Source: Hirundichthys speculiger (lineage: Eukaryota > Chordata > Actinopteri > Beloniformes > Exocoetidae). Taken from it: a stretch of DNA of 64,000 bases. Below are positions 37,580 through 49,139 of this stretch, one piece after another (the stretch's first letter is position 1; each line of letters begins with the position of its first letter). Below the pieces are notes generated by a model, which was not told where the DNA came from, made no database searches, and worked only from the letters and a program-made list of their open reading frames with translations. The DNA lies in NCBI GenBank assembly GCA_018398805.1, contig JAGFBZ010000258.1:62001-126000 (forward strand), given 5' to 3'. The position numbers and the translations under genes were made by a program.

Positions 37580-37690
37580 CTGTCGCCCGAGTGTGCAGTG
37601 TTCAGCGTGCAAGCGCGCGCCTGCGAACGACGATGTGCGTGCGTGCGCGAGTGTTTGTCAGCGCGCCAGGTGAGTTAAAATGTGGAAGCG
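37580..37690. promoter_or_regulatory. CpG-dense cluster with a splice-donor-like end
   Basis: Fifteen CpG dinucleotides lie within 37584-37665, in a window otherwise poor in CpG. The cluster ends in GCGCCAG followed by GTGAGT (donor-like GT at 37670-37671). CpG clusters in fish often mark promoters or first exons, so this could be the start of an unannotated transcript on the + strand. No TATA box or coding homology is seen. Tandem GTGCGTGCGTGCGCG sequence could instead be simple alternating DNA. Confidence 0.3.
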
Positions 37691-38648
37691 CTGGCTAATA
37701 ACAAGGTGTCCCTTTGAAAATCGCGGCGCATTCATCCTGGTGTGTTCTCTCAGGCAAGAAGCACAGGGCGAAATGTCAACCATTAGAAATAAACAGCCTT
37801 GTCATGACAACTCTTGATGGAGAGAACAATACTGGGGAGAAAGTGAGAGGAGAAAAGAGTGATAGATGTTGCAAGATAGAAATAGAAAAGGATGGAAAGG
37901 CGAGGGAGAAGAAAGGGTGAGCAGGAAGATGAAAAACACCTTTTTCTCTTCTCTGTGAGTCAGACTCCCTTTTCCTCCTCGCAGAGTAGCAGAATATATG
38001 TTCCCTTCTCTTGTTGTTCTCATTCTTTCTTTCTTTTCTTGACAAAAAACACACAGAAACCTCTTGGTGATGCACACATTTAACAATTTACGCGTCGGCA
38101 ATCACGCCCAGATTACCTGCAGTTTACATTCGTGCCTCTGCTTTACGCACGCTTTGATCAGTAGGAACCATATTTAGGTAAGTCTGTCTTTTTAGCACAC
38201 GTCGAATAAATGTATCCTAAAAACTGTAAGAGCCATGTCACATTTATGTAAAATGCTTAACTCGGTTTTGCTTGATGAACCTTAGAAGAAAAAAAAAAAA
38301 ACCTTGACAAGCTGAACATTCGATGCAGGTCGTGTGATCAACACATAACTCTGCAGAATTTCCAGTTTTAAAATACAGCCAGCAGATTTCCACTTACAAA
38401 CGTCCTGCTCTGGCCATGCTTGAATCTTGATTACAAAATTATACAATAGCTGCACAGGTCCTGCGTCATACTGACGTCTGTTGACGCATTATTTCTCTCC
38501 GCCTCTTCGTTTTTCTTCATCAGACATCATGCGGACTGCAAAGTAACAGAAATTCAAGTTCAACATTTTCCATCTCTGTTTCTTTTAAGTCTTGTGCCAT
38601 TTTAAACACGCCTACATAGCCTAGCACGGACGCGTGAAAAAAATCAAG
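37691..38648. other. Unassigned noncoding DNA, purine/pyrimidine-rich
   Basis: Strand-biased GA/CT-rich sequence at about 37820-38040 produces opposing charged frames (for example 37776-38075 reverse). No gene is recognised. Confidence 0.5.
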
Positions 38649-38650
38649 TA

Positions 38651-39337
38651 CAGTGGTACCTCTACTTACGAACGTATCTACAAACACGAAAGTTTTCAGG
38701 TTACGAAACACCTCAAGGGGAAAATATTGAATCGTGTTAAGAAAGAAATTTTAGGATACGAAAGGCAAAAATACCGTTTTTTTGCCAGAGTTTACGAACG
38801 TAAACATACTTGTTCGGCTCTGTATCTCGGTTTGAAAGCGGTGCGTCCAAGCTGCTCTGCCATTGGCTATCATTTAGCATCTTCCTGGCATCCCATTGGC
38901 TAGGAGGGCCCCCCTGTCTGTATGAGCGTAACCCAGCAACCCAGGTAAACAAACAATGTTTACCTCCGCCAAGGAGGTTATGTGTCTGTTTGTCTGTCAG
39001 TCTGTCTGTTTGGAAATGTGAAAAGGAAGAACTGATTTCATTTTGGGTGTGATCCGGAAGAACATCCTGGATTCTGGATCACTTTTAAATTTTCGATAAT
39101 TGTTGCACTTGGTGGAGGTCTGCGCTCTCAGAGTACTTTTCTAGTTCTAACATGTATTTCTTACAGGTTTTTATGTCATTTCATGTATTATTTATAATTT
39201 ATTTTAAAAATTATGTTCAAATTTTGGGGGGCTTGGAACGGATTAGGGCATTTACATGGAAAACGCGTCTCTACAAAAGTTAAAGGTTACGAAACTACTT
39301 CCAGAACCAATTAATTTTGTAAGTAGAGGTACCACTG
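38651..39337 (+). mobile_element. Pogo-like (Tigger-type) MITE, copy 1
   Basis: TA-flanked (38649-38650, 39338-39339), with termini CAGTGGTACCTCTACTTACG and, reversed, CAGTGGTACCTCTACTTACA. The left interior has the subterminal words TTCAGGTTACGAAACACCTC and GAAAGAAATTTTAGGATACG shared with copy 3 at 58795. The segment that encodes the transposase C-terminus in the other copies is absent. A Helitron-like repeat (38961-39144) sits inside it, so that insertion is younger. Confidence 0.85.
38961..39144 (+). mobile_element. Helitron-like repeat, shortened copy, nested in copy 1
   Basis: Starts TACCTCCGCCAAGGAGGTTATG and ends GCGCTCTCAGAGTAC then TTTTCTAG followed by T. It is homologous to 55639-56051 at both ends and has lost the middle. 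The short hairpin followed by CTAG is the kind of 3' end seen in Helitrons. The 5' end does not start with TC, so the class is not certain. Confidence 0.6.
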
Positions 39338-39984
39338 TAATACCACAAGAGAGTCCAAATGAAGGCTTGTCAGTAACATGCGGACTAAGAACCAAACTCT
39401 GCATCCACGTTGGTCCTGACTCACATGTCCATGTCTTTGACTCTGGTCATGTGACCCATTACTGTCTTCAAATAAACCGATCTTCAAAGAGTCATTATTG
39501 AGTTAGAGCTTTCAAGCAGTCTTTTACTTTAATTTAAAAATGGTAGAATTAAGACAAACCTCAAATTATACTTGACTATCCTATATGGTTTTAACGGCAA
39601 GTTCTTAAAACACTCACCTAGACATCTACACCAAGTGTATAGTATAGTATAGTATAGTACTCTATAGAACTCAGAATGTATGTTAACTAGCTAATTATCA
39701 TCCCTATAAAATTAATTTGTTTTACATTATATATAAGCATCACTTTCACCTGTGTGGTGACATGCGGCTTTCTTTTGGCTCCACCATTTATTCCCAAGAA
39801 TGATCAGGTTGAAAAATAGCGCAGCCCTGGAAGGCACATCCCTGTTACCCCACTGCACAGCACCTGCGACGTCAGTCCTGATTATTCCAAAGTGACATCC
39901 AGCACCTAGATTCTGCCATCACATGTCGGTGCTCACAATAACACTCTCCCCAGTCCTCCCCTCCCTCTTTCCCTCCCATCCTGT
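39338..39984. other. Unassigned noncoding DNA with a small pentamer array
   Basis: Contains four to five TATAG units at 39638-39659. Nothing else recognised. Confidence 0.5.
39638..39659. repeat. (TATAG)n pentanucleotide repeat
   Basis: Four full TATAG units and a partial one. Confidence 0.93.
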
Positions 39985-40215
39985 CTCCCCATTCTTTTCG
40001 TCTATTCAGCTGCCTGTCTGGAGCGGTGACTGGTTCTTCCTCATTTGCTCCACTCATATCCACCGGCTTGACAGCGCCAACCAGCCTCCACCGTCTCCTC
40101 TCTTCCAGTCCTCTGTTAGTGCTTGTTTTTGTTTTCGATCTTCTTCATTAAAATTTCTGGATCCTTGTTGGTTTACTGGTGTCAGTATTAATTCTCGCCA
40201 CTTAAATTCTGCATT
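39985..40215 (+). repeat. Possible teleost retroelement-like repeat, 3' tail
   Basis: CAGCCTCCACCGTCTCCTCT followed by GTGCTTGTTTTTGTTTTCGA, ATTAAAATTTCTGGATCC and TTGTTGGTTTACTGGTG resembles the tail of a repeat frequent in fish. The evidence is word order from memory only. Confidence 0.4.
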
Positions 40216-40583
40216 CTTAGATACAGTGTTTGACTAATTACTTTCCTTCCTTTTTGTTGTTATTCCGGTGGATTCTACTTTTGTGTCCAGGGAGGCAGAA
40301 CCGATGGAGGCAGACGAAACTGCCCCTGGATGGACACCAGTCGGAAAAAAACTACTTATGTGATGTAAGCAGAGTGATGACCAGTGGAGAAGGAACACTG
40401 GTGTTCTGCAGTAAAATCTTTTGAGGTGAATTAGCAATTCTGTCATCGTAGTTGTCCTGATTGGTGGATCTCGGGTGGTCAATTCAGATTTTTTTTTCCA
40501 GATCCAGTTTTTTGTGTGGTTGCTACACATTAGCAGTGTGGGAAATGTGACCCATATCTAACTCCAGGGTGAGCTGGCGCAGA
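40216..40583. other. Unassigned noncoding DNA
   Basis: Two overlapping opposing frames (40230-40424 and 40234-40530), with no domain. Confidence 0.5.
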
Positions 40584-41515
40584 GTTGTAATAGTTTTGGA
40601 TTTTCCATTAGTTTTAGTTTTTATTTAATTTTTAGTTTAGTTTTTCTAATTCAGTTAGTTTTATTCGTTTTTAGAGCAGTTTTGCTAGTTTTTATTTGTT
40701 TTTGTTTTGAAACACTTAGTTTTAGTTTAGTTTTTATTAGTTTTAGTTTTTATTTTATAGGGTTGTAATTTTGGATTGGAGTGAAACACTGAACTTTTTG
40801 AAGGCTATCGAATCACATAGTCGTGTTTACATTCTGGTCTCAATAAACATATTTATCAATGCGTCTTCCCGCGTGTGGTGTTCCTGCGTATTTACTGACC
40901 AGCAGCTGTTTGGTCGCCGGTGGAAACAGTCCATTATATTTGCTGTTTTCTCCCGTTCCTTCCCAACGCTGACTGGCCTGCAGCTGTAGCTTCTCTTTCC
41001 AGGGAGCTAGCTTAGGCTAGCTTATCCAGCTAGTCTTGGTTAGCCTTCTTGTGCGAGCTTTTCAAACGGACTTTCAGATTCGTGGGGTTTTTTTCTCCTT
41101 GAGAAGTATTCCACACATTGTATCACCTGCTTCTACAACAAGGGACTTATTTTTATCGTTCAACACAGTTCATAGTCAAAGAAATCCCAAATAGGACTGT
41201 GCTGCTTCTCTCCCAACTTTTGCCGCAGCCATCACTGCTGATCTTTTTTTTTTGGTTTTTTTTTGCGGTTGTTGATGTACGGCAGAGCGAAGTTAATAGA
41301 TTTCAAACATTTATGAGAAAAAAAATTACAAATATGAAAACGAAGGACAATCTTGATATTATTATAGTTAATTTTAGTTCGTTTCATAAACACATAATAC
41401 AGTTTCAGTTATCGTTTTTTTAAAAACTCGTTTTTTTTTTATTTCAGTTAACGAAAATGTTTTTTCAATTCTAGTTTTCTTTATTTTGTTCGTTTTCGTT
41501 AACAATAATAACCTT
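40584..41515. repeat. AGTTTTAGTTT-rich teleost element
   Basis: The left flank (40584-40770) is a run of AGTTTTAGTTTTTAT-type units. The right flank ends with TTCGTTAACAATAATAACCT. Reversed, that end reads GGTTATTATTGTTAACGAAAACG, which resembles the left start TTGTAATAGTTTTGGATTTT, suggesting degraded inverted ends. The unique interior, with GAGCTTTTCAAACGGACTTT and CAGATTCGTGGGGTTTTTTT, is familiar from a widespread fish repeat. No transposase is recognised. Confidence 0.6.
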
Positions 41516-42599
41516 GAGCTGGTCGGCTGCTTTGAAGTGGCGTCAAACGCAGTACATCGGGTGTGCGGAAGTAAACTTTGACGCAGCTGCAGTGAGCCTG
41601 CATGATTCACTTTTGAGTTTTATTTTTTTTTTGTGCAGCGGAAGCCAACAAATTGATCTTGACATCAGCTCAGCAGAACGTGAATAAATTATAATGGAGA
41701 AGATGAAGAAGGCCGAGGAAAAGGAGAGGAAATGGTTTTAACAACGGCCATGTGTGGAGCGATGGCTGCAGCTTCTGTGCAGAGATGTGCGTGGATGAGG
41801 GATGGGAGCCAGTAGTGGTGGGACGGTGACCTAACTGGCTTCAATGGAGCACGTTTCATCCAAAATTTCAGGATGTCAAGACACTCCTTTTGATTACATC
41901 TGTCATCCCTCCAAGACTCTGACGCCAAGACGCTCTATGTGCAACGTCAAAAGACGGAATGAAATGGCAACCTGACAATTGTTCGCTGAAGTCTCCTTGG
42001 AAAACATTTTTGTTGCATTATTCTTGAGCAATCCGGCATTATCGCTACCCTGCTGATGTTGAGTGCAGTTGTCTTATTCTTAGTGTGTGGTTTATAGAAA
42101 GAGATGGGCAAGAGGTAATGACAAGGCGATGAAGAGTGAAATAAAGGAGATAGAGCAAAGAAAAGGTGGGGATAAAGAGTTCCAGGGGAGATTCTGATTG
42201 ACCCATTCCTCTTCGGGTTTTAATCTGCCTGATCTGTAATTGGTGGCAGCTGTGTCACAGTCAGACCTGCTGACAGAGTCAAAAAGAGGCCAGAACGCAC
42301 GGAGACGGGGGCAACACAAAGCGCACGTACAAGCATGAAACTAGATGTGTCCGCACTTTCCGAAACATGGAGGCGCGTGAGACATGAAAGGGGGGGGATG
42401 TGTACAAAGAATCACAAAGATGAATATTCTTTCTTATCCACAGTTTAGAAAAAAAAAAACAAGCATTCCATCAGCAGCAGCAGAGGGTTGAAAGCTCATC
42501 CTCCCTGTGAAGCAGATAAAATGAAAATATTCCAGCAATCCACTGAGGGACAAACTCCCACGTTCCTGCTTTTATATCAATTCTGCCTTCTGTAAACAC
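41516..42599. other. Unassigned noncoding DNA
   Basis: No gene or repeat family recognised. Short reverse frames at 41689-41928 and 42092-42319 have no domain. Confidence 0.5.
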
Positions 42600-42803
42600 T
42601 TAGAAGCCTTCCTCAAAAATCACCCGACACACATTCGCATACTGCTGCATCTCGCTGCCGCTTCTCTGCAACCGGATCATACGTTGTCTTGCTGGCCCCC
42701 GGGCTACACGCTGCTGCTGATTGCTACGCACCCGGACTGACGGCACATCAAAAGTGGCCCCCGCACAGCGCTGGTGCGCTGGTAGCGCGCGCGTGTTCAA
42801 CAT
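42600..42803 (-). CDS. CpG-rich small ORF, doubtful
   Basis: A 67-codon reverse-strand frame from an ATG at 42803. It is rich in Arg, Gln and Ala (segments such as RVRSNQQQRVARGPARQR and MQQYANVCRVIFEEGF). It coincides with a CpG-rich patch (about 18 CpG in 200 bp), unusual in this window. No family is recognised, no signal peptide or membrane segment is present, and no splice partner was found. It could be a first exon, a promoter-associated patch or chance. I lean to chance or an unannotated CpG promoter. Confidence 0.15.
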   Translation of the reverse strand: MLNTRALPAHQRCAGATFDVPSVRVRSNQQQRVARGPARQRMIRLQRSGSEMQQYANVCRVIFEEGF

Positions 42804-43489
42804 AGGTCATTGTGGCTCTGTTTCATAGATTAAAAGGCTCAAGACGGATCGCAAGTAACCAATTAATCTCTTCCTCTTTGTCTCAGCAGGTTGCGATTTA
42901 GTAAGTTCTTGCAAGAAACCACTGAAGATCATTTTGCAGTTATTTTTACGTTTTAACATGCCTGCTTCGTTTCTTTAGATATTCTCCATAAATATTTCAA
43001 TAAAAGCGCACGCGTGTTTCTTTTTATTTCCTTACGCATTTGAATAATTCATTGCAACACGTTTTATAATTGAGATTTAGCGAAGAAGTTGCTAATCTTT
43101 TTAGCTTCTAAAGCATTGCCCATTTGTGACCTTTCATTGCTGCCTGGATGTGATTTATGAGCTCAAACCACAAAATTATTTGTCCTTCACAATTTTTTTT
43201 TTTATTATTATTTATTTAAATGCATTCAGAGGTCTTATGAGGTGTTAAGATATGGTGTATCAGAAAGAAAAGATTAGACAAAACACACCAGGCATGGTCA
43301 GTCTGGAAAAAGATCTCATCATGTTGTTTTCAATCTGGCTTTTAAGAGGAAATGCATTGATTTAGTCAATAAGATCACTGTTCACACTTCCATCTGTGAG
43401 AACTAAGCAGAAGTGTGATTTATTTTAACACCTTTAGTGTGACTCTCTTTGGATGCACTGCACATGGTGGTTGCATGTATCTTATTGGA
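42804..43489. other. Unassigned noncoding DNA
   Basis: A pyrimidine tract ending in CAGCAG at about 42870-42890 looks like a splice acceptor on the + strand but is unsupported. Nothing else. Confidence 0.45.
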
Positions 43490-43745
43490 CAACATCTGTG
43501 CTCGGCTGGTGGTCCAATACCCGACGTCACAGTCTATATGTCGCTGTGTCCTTCAGAAAATCACCGAACCCCCACATTTCACATTTCCCCCAAAGCAGTC
43601 ATCGGCGTATGATTGAAAAAGCACTTCCTTTGACTTGATTGAAAAGAAATCTGTGTAGATCCCACGAGACTGATGGAGTGCTTCATAAATGTTTGTGGGT
43701 GGGTGAATGTGGCTTGTAGTTTAAAGTGCTTTGAGTGGCCAACAT
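43490..43745 (-). repeat. Teleost dispersed repeat, reverse copy
   Basis: Same family as 36206-36454 in the opposite orientation: GGCTGGTGGTCCAATACCCG, TATGTCGCTGTGTCCTTC, then GGGTGAATGTGGCTTGTAG and TTTAAAGTGCTTTGAGTGG in the expected reversed order. Diverged and somewhat shortened. Confidence 0.65.
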
Positions 43746-45880
<2,135 letters not shown>

Positions 45881-46091
45881 CGGCGCTCAGCATAAATGAA
45901 TTCACCCCAACAGATTTGTCCTTTTAGAATCAATATTTTCTGTGGGACATTTCGACCATAGAACACCCCCACAAATGCGGGTCATTGATTCGCCAACTAG
46001 ATTTGTTAATTTGCACGCACCAGAGAGTATTTTTCCTAACAAATTCATTCAAGACCATGTTGCAAAAAATGACTACCGTGTGGAAGAGAAA

Positions 46092-46475
46092 TGTCAAAGG
46101 ACCTGAGACAGAAAATAATGTATTTAAACAAGAAAGGTGAACACCACAAGAACATCAGCAAGGCTTTACTTCTCTCTGTGTTAGCCATCTCACAGTGACA
46201 TCCAGGCCGTCCAGGGAAGTTAACACCTCTACAGGAGCATCTACTGATGACACGGGTTGAAGGAGATCATCATGCAAGTTCACTGAAGTTAGATAAAGGA
46301 ATAGAAAGCCAAACTGGAAAGTGACTGTTTCCTGTGGACACAATACAGTATACACTGCAGAGGAATGGCAGGTGCACGTCGTCCTCTCCTAAAACACATG
46401 CACACAAAAACCTGTGGAGAATTTTCCAGAGCTCATGCTGAAAAAGATGCCTGGGAGTCTATGTATGCTCTAGAG
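46092..46475 (+). pseudogene. Tc1-like transposase, N-terminal part
   Basis: The piece starting near 46092 reads MSKDLRQKIMYLNKKGEHHK and NISKALLLSVLAIS, a helix-turn-helix region, then a stop and HPGRPGKLTPLQEHLL (the GRPRK-like hook). After frameshifts, the frame from 46365 reads GARRPLLKHMHTKTCGEFSR then AHAEKDAWES. It is cut by the hAT element just before the first catalytic residue. Frames are broken throughout. Confidence 0.78.
46468..46475. repeat. 8-bp target duplication CTCTAGAG, left
   Basis: Identical to 48359-48366 on the far side of the hAT element. Itself palindromic. Confidence 0.95.
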
Positions 46476-46659
46476 CAGTGGTTCCCAACCTGGGGTCCAC
46501 GCCCCTCTTCAGGGGGGCGCCAGAGATCACAGGGTGCGCGAGGCTTTGTCTGCTTTGTGGTTGTGAAGTTGCCAAAATTATATTTTTGCATGTTAAATAT
46601 AAAGTCATAACAGCACACTTACTGGGATAATCAAAAGCCTGTATATTACCATTTAAATG

Positions 46660-46722
46660 AATTCAAGTGGTAATATGCAGGCTTTTGGTAATACCAAAAG
46701 CCTGCATATTACCACTTGAATT
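46660..46722. repeat. 63-bp near-perfect palindrome (31-bp arms)
   Basis: Arms 46660-46690 and 46692-46722 are exact reverse complements around a single A. A third, imperfect copy of the arm (AAAAGCCTGTATATTACCAT) precedes it at about 46633-46661. Such a sequence can form a cruciform or RNA hairpin and lies between the left terminus and the coding remnant. Confidence 0.95.
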
Positions 46723-46901
46723 TATTTAAATTTAAAAATATTTAAAAATATCAAGCTATTTAGTAGGCCACACCTCTGTGAACTCTGAACCTCTGTGACC
46801 TGGTGGCATAAGCAACGTCAGTCAGTCGTCAGCTAGCCTCTAGTTCGCTAGTGCTTCTCGAACTGCTAACTTCTGCCTGAGGTCCACCTTATGAATGAAA
46901 C

Positions 46902-47228
46902 ATGTCTCAAAAACCCAAAAGTGCTGAAGACTCATCAGTATCAACAAAGAAAATAAGGCAATATCTTGAGAGTTACTTTAGCTTTGGTTTTATTGAAGCA
47001 CAAGAGAGTTTTTGGCCAGAATGTGTAATTTGTAGCGAAAAGCTAGCTAATGACAACATGAAGCCAAGCAAAATGAAACGACACCAGGAGACAAAACACC
47101 CGGAGACTGTGAGTGAAAGTTGGAAATTTTTTGAGAGGAAGAAGCAGTTGGCACTATCAAAAAGATCAGAAAAGCAGTTGAAAGAGCAGGAAGTGACTTA
47201 TACAGAGCAACAGAGTGTTTGCTATTAA
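46902..47228 (+). pseudogene. BED zinc-finger N-terminus of a hAT (ZBED5/SCAND3-like) transposase
   Basis: The 108-codon frame starts MSQKPKSAEDSS. The finger is CVICSEKLANDNMKPSKMKR followed by HQETKH, a C-x2-C...H-x4-H BED-type pattern, preceded by the FGFIEA block. The homology continues past 47228 in another frame with LIAKAKRPHNIGEQLVKPAC and, after a further shift near 47290, with KIVERLCGSQAADKW, ending at a stop near 47434. The catalytic core and dimerisation domain are absent. It resembles proteins annotated as ZBED5-like or SCAND3-like in fish. Confidence 0.85.
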
Positions 47229-47526
47229 TTGCCAAAGCTAAAAGGCCGCACAATATTGGAGAGCAGCTAGTCAAACCCGCCTGCCTGAAAAAATTGTGGA
47301 GAGGCTGTGTGGATCGCAGGCGGCAGATAAATGGAGAACTGTCCGTCTCTCTAACAACACTGTCAAAGAATTGTTAAAATGGATGTGGATTGCCAAAACT
47401 AGCTCCACCAGCTCTTCTGTAAAGGAAAAATGTTAAGCTTATATTTAAATGTTTAGCTCTTGAGAAGAGACAGTTAGAAATATTTTAATGTACTTGCAGC
47501 TATATTTTTTTGTGTATTTTTATATA

Positions 47527-48144
47527 CAGTGGTACTTCTATTTACGAAATTAATTGGTTCTGGAAGTAGATTCGTAACCTGAAAAGTTCCATAAGTAGAG
47601 ACGCGTTTTCCATGTAAATGCTCTAATCCGTTCCAAGTTGTACATAATAAAAAACAAAGAATAAAGTAAAGAATAAAAAATTTGTTCATTTACCTTTTAA
47701 CTGCTATCGTTTTTTTCTCCTTTTCTCTCTCAGCAGTGGTTTTTGCGTGACGTTTTGTAAAGAACCGATCCAAGGATGTTTGCTTTTGTCGGCTTTTAAA
47801 AATCCTTCAAAAATGTGCAAGGCAAACATCATCCTAATGAGTGACTGCCCGACTAGTGAACACTTTTTCTGGGTGATTCTTTTCAACAAATTCCGAAACT
47901 TCATGGAATTTTCCTAAAATGTCAAAGGGATAACAGGAGGATAGGAGATAGCCAGTGGCAGAGAGCAGCTACAAGTATGTTTACAATCGATAAACTCTAG
48001 GAGTTGCGAGTAGCAGCGCGTGTTGTATTTTTGCCTTTGTATCCTGAAATTTCTTTCATAACAAGAGACAATATTTTCCCGTTGAGGCATTTCGTAACCT
48101 GAAAATTCCGTATGTAGAGACGTTCGCAAGTAGAGGTACCACTG
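47527..48144 (-). mobile_element. Pogo-like MITE, copy 2, nested in the hAT element
   Basis: TA at 47525-47526 on the left. The expected right TA reads TT (48145-48146), probably mutated. The termini are CAGTGGTACTTCTATTTACG and, reversed, CAGTGGTACCTCTACTTGCG. On the minus strand it carries the C-terminal coding block seen in copy 3, including QKQTSLDRFF and FTKRHAKTTAEREKEK. It is inserted in the hAT element and so is the youngest of the three nested layers. Confidence 0.87.
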
Positions 48145-48366
48145 TTCTTGGTGACACAAAAAGGAGGAAAAAAAATATTCATCCATATACAAAGTAAACC
48201 AAAGAGAACAGAAAGGTTCAAACAGATGTTCATTTTTTAAAATAAAGATTTATAATGAATCACTTAATTCGTTTGGTGCATGTGTGTTCCAGATGGGGGC
48301 TGGCTTTTCTTAGGCAAAAGTAGGGGGGGTTCCAGGGAAAAAAGGTTGGGAACCACTGCTCTAGAG

Positions 48367-48900
48367 TGAGGAGACCAAGATAAATGCCTTTGGAACTGAC
48401 GGCTTCAAAACTGTACGGTGTCACGAAGGTGAGCAGTACAAAGAACAATGTATGGTGCCTATAGTGAAAACATGGTGGTGGTAGTGTCATTATGTGGGGC
48501 TGCGTGAGCGCTGTCGGTGCTGGGGAACTTCATTTCAATACAGATGTACTGCTATTTATAGAAAGATGCTACCATCACTCCATGCCCTTGGCCGTCACTT
48601 CCACTTTTTCAACATGACAAAGATCCAGAAACACACATCTAAGGCCACTGTTGCATTTCTAAATAAGAACAAAGTGAAAGTGATTCAGTGGCTAAGTACG
48701 TCTCCTGATCTGAGCATCTGCGGGGAATTCTGAACAGACAAGTTTAGCATCACTCGCCATCTGGCCTCCAGGCTATTAAAGAGGTTGTTCTTGAACAATG
48801 GACATTGATACATGTTGCAATATGTTGCCAACCTGTTCATTACATCCCTAAAACACTTGGTGTTGCTCTTAATAATCATGGAGGTCATTCAAAATACCAG
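48367..48900 (+). pseudogene. Tc1-like transposase, catalytic and C-terminal part
   Basis: Directly after the hAT target copy the frame reads SEETKINAFGTDGFKTV, where the Tc1 consensus has S-D-E-T-K, so the first Asp is now Glu and the preceding Trp codon is a stop. Then CMVPIVK, a one-base insertion, VIMWGC in the new frame, and HTSKATVAFLNKNKVKVIQW then STSPDL. The Glu of the DDE motif is destroyed by a frameshift after SPDL. The C-terminal piece with LQAIKEVVLEQW and LGVALNNHGGHSKY is still readable. Confidence 0.85.
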
Positions 48901-49139
48901 ATGTGGTAGTTTTTCTTGTGGCATGTATTCATTTTTGCCTCAACTGATTTGAGAAAAACTGAATATTTTATAAGGTGAGTTATATTATTAACCTCACTTT
49001 CATGTTCTGAACTAAACAAATGTTCTATTAAACTTAGTTTTGTCAAAAATTTGAAAGGGAGTTTGTTCATTTATGTTGAGCATAATAAATAATATATACA
49101 TAATATATGTATTTGTGCATGTTTGTGTCTTTGTATATA

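Larger units (their letters stand above)
46476..48358 (+). mobile_element. hAT transposon nested in Tc1, with BED-finger remnant
   Basis: Perfect inverted ends CAGTGGTTCCCAACC and GGTTGGGAACCACTG with the duplication CTCTAGAG. It contains a 63-bp palindrome (46660-46722), a BED-finger coding remnant (46902-47228 and beyond) and a pogo-like insertion (47527-48144). Without the insertion it is about 1.26 kb, so it is a deletion derivative that lost the catalytic domain. Confidence 0.95.
45881..49085 (+). mobile_element. Tc1-like transposon carrying two nested insertions
   Basis: The outer element is flanked by TA (45879-45880 and 49086-49087), with inverted ends GCTCAGCATAAATGAA (left, from 45885) and, reversed, GCTCAACATAAATGAA (right). 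With the hAT insertion and one target copy removed it is about 1.31 kb, the normal size for a Tc1-like element. Transposase fragments lie on both sides of the insertion on the + strand. The outer element is the oldest of the three layers, since both insertions lie within it. Confidence 0.88.

Noticed and set aside
47704..47904. 66-codon reverse frame in pogo-like copy 2
   Set aside because: It is in the wrong frame. The transposase homology lies in another frame of the same strand.
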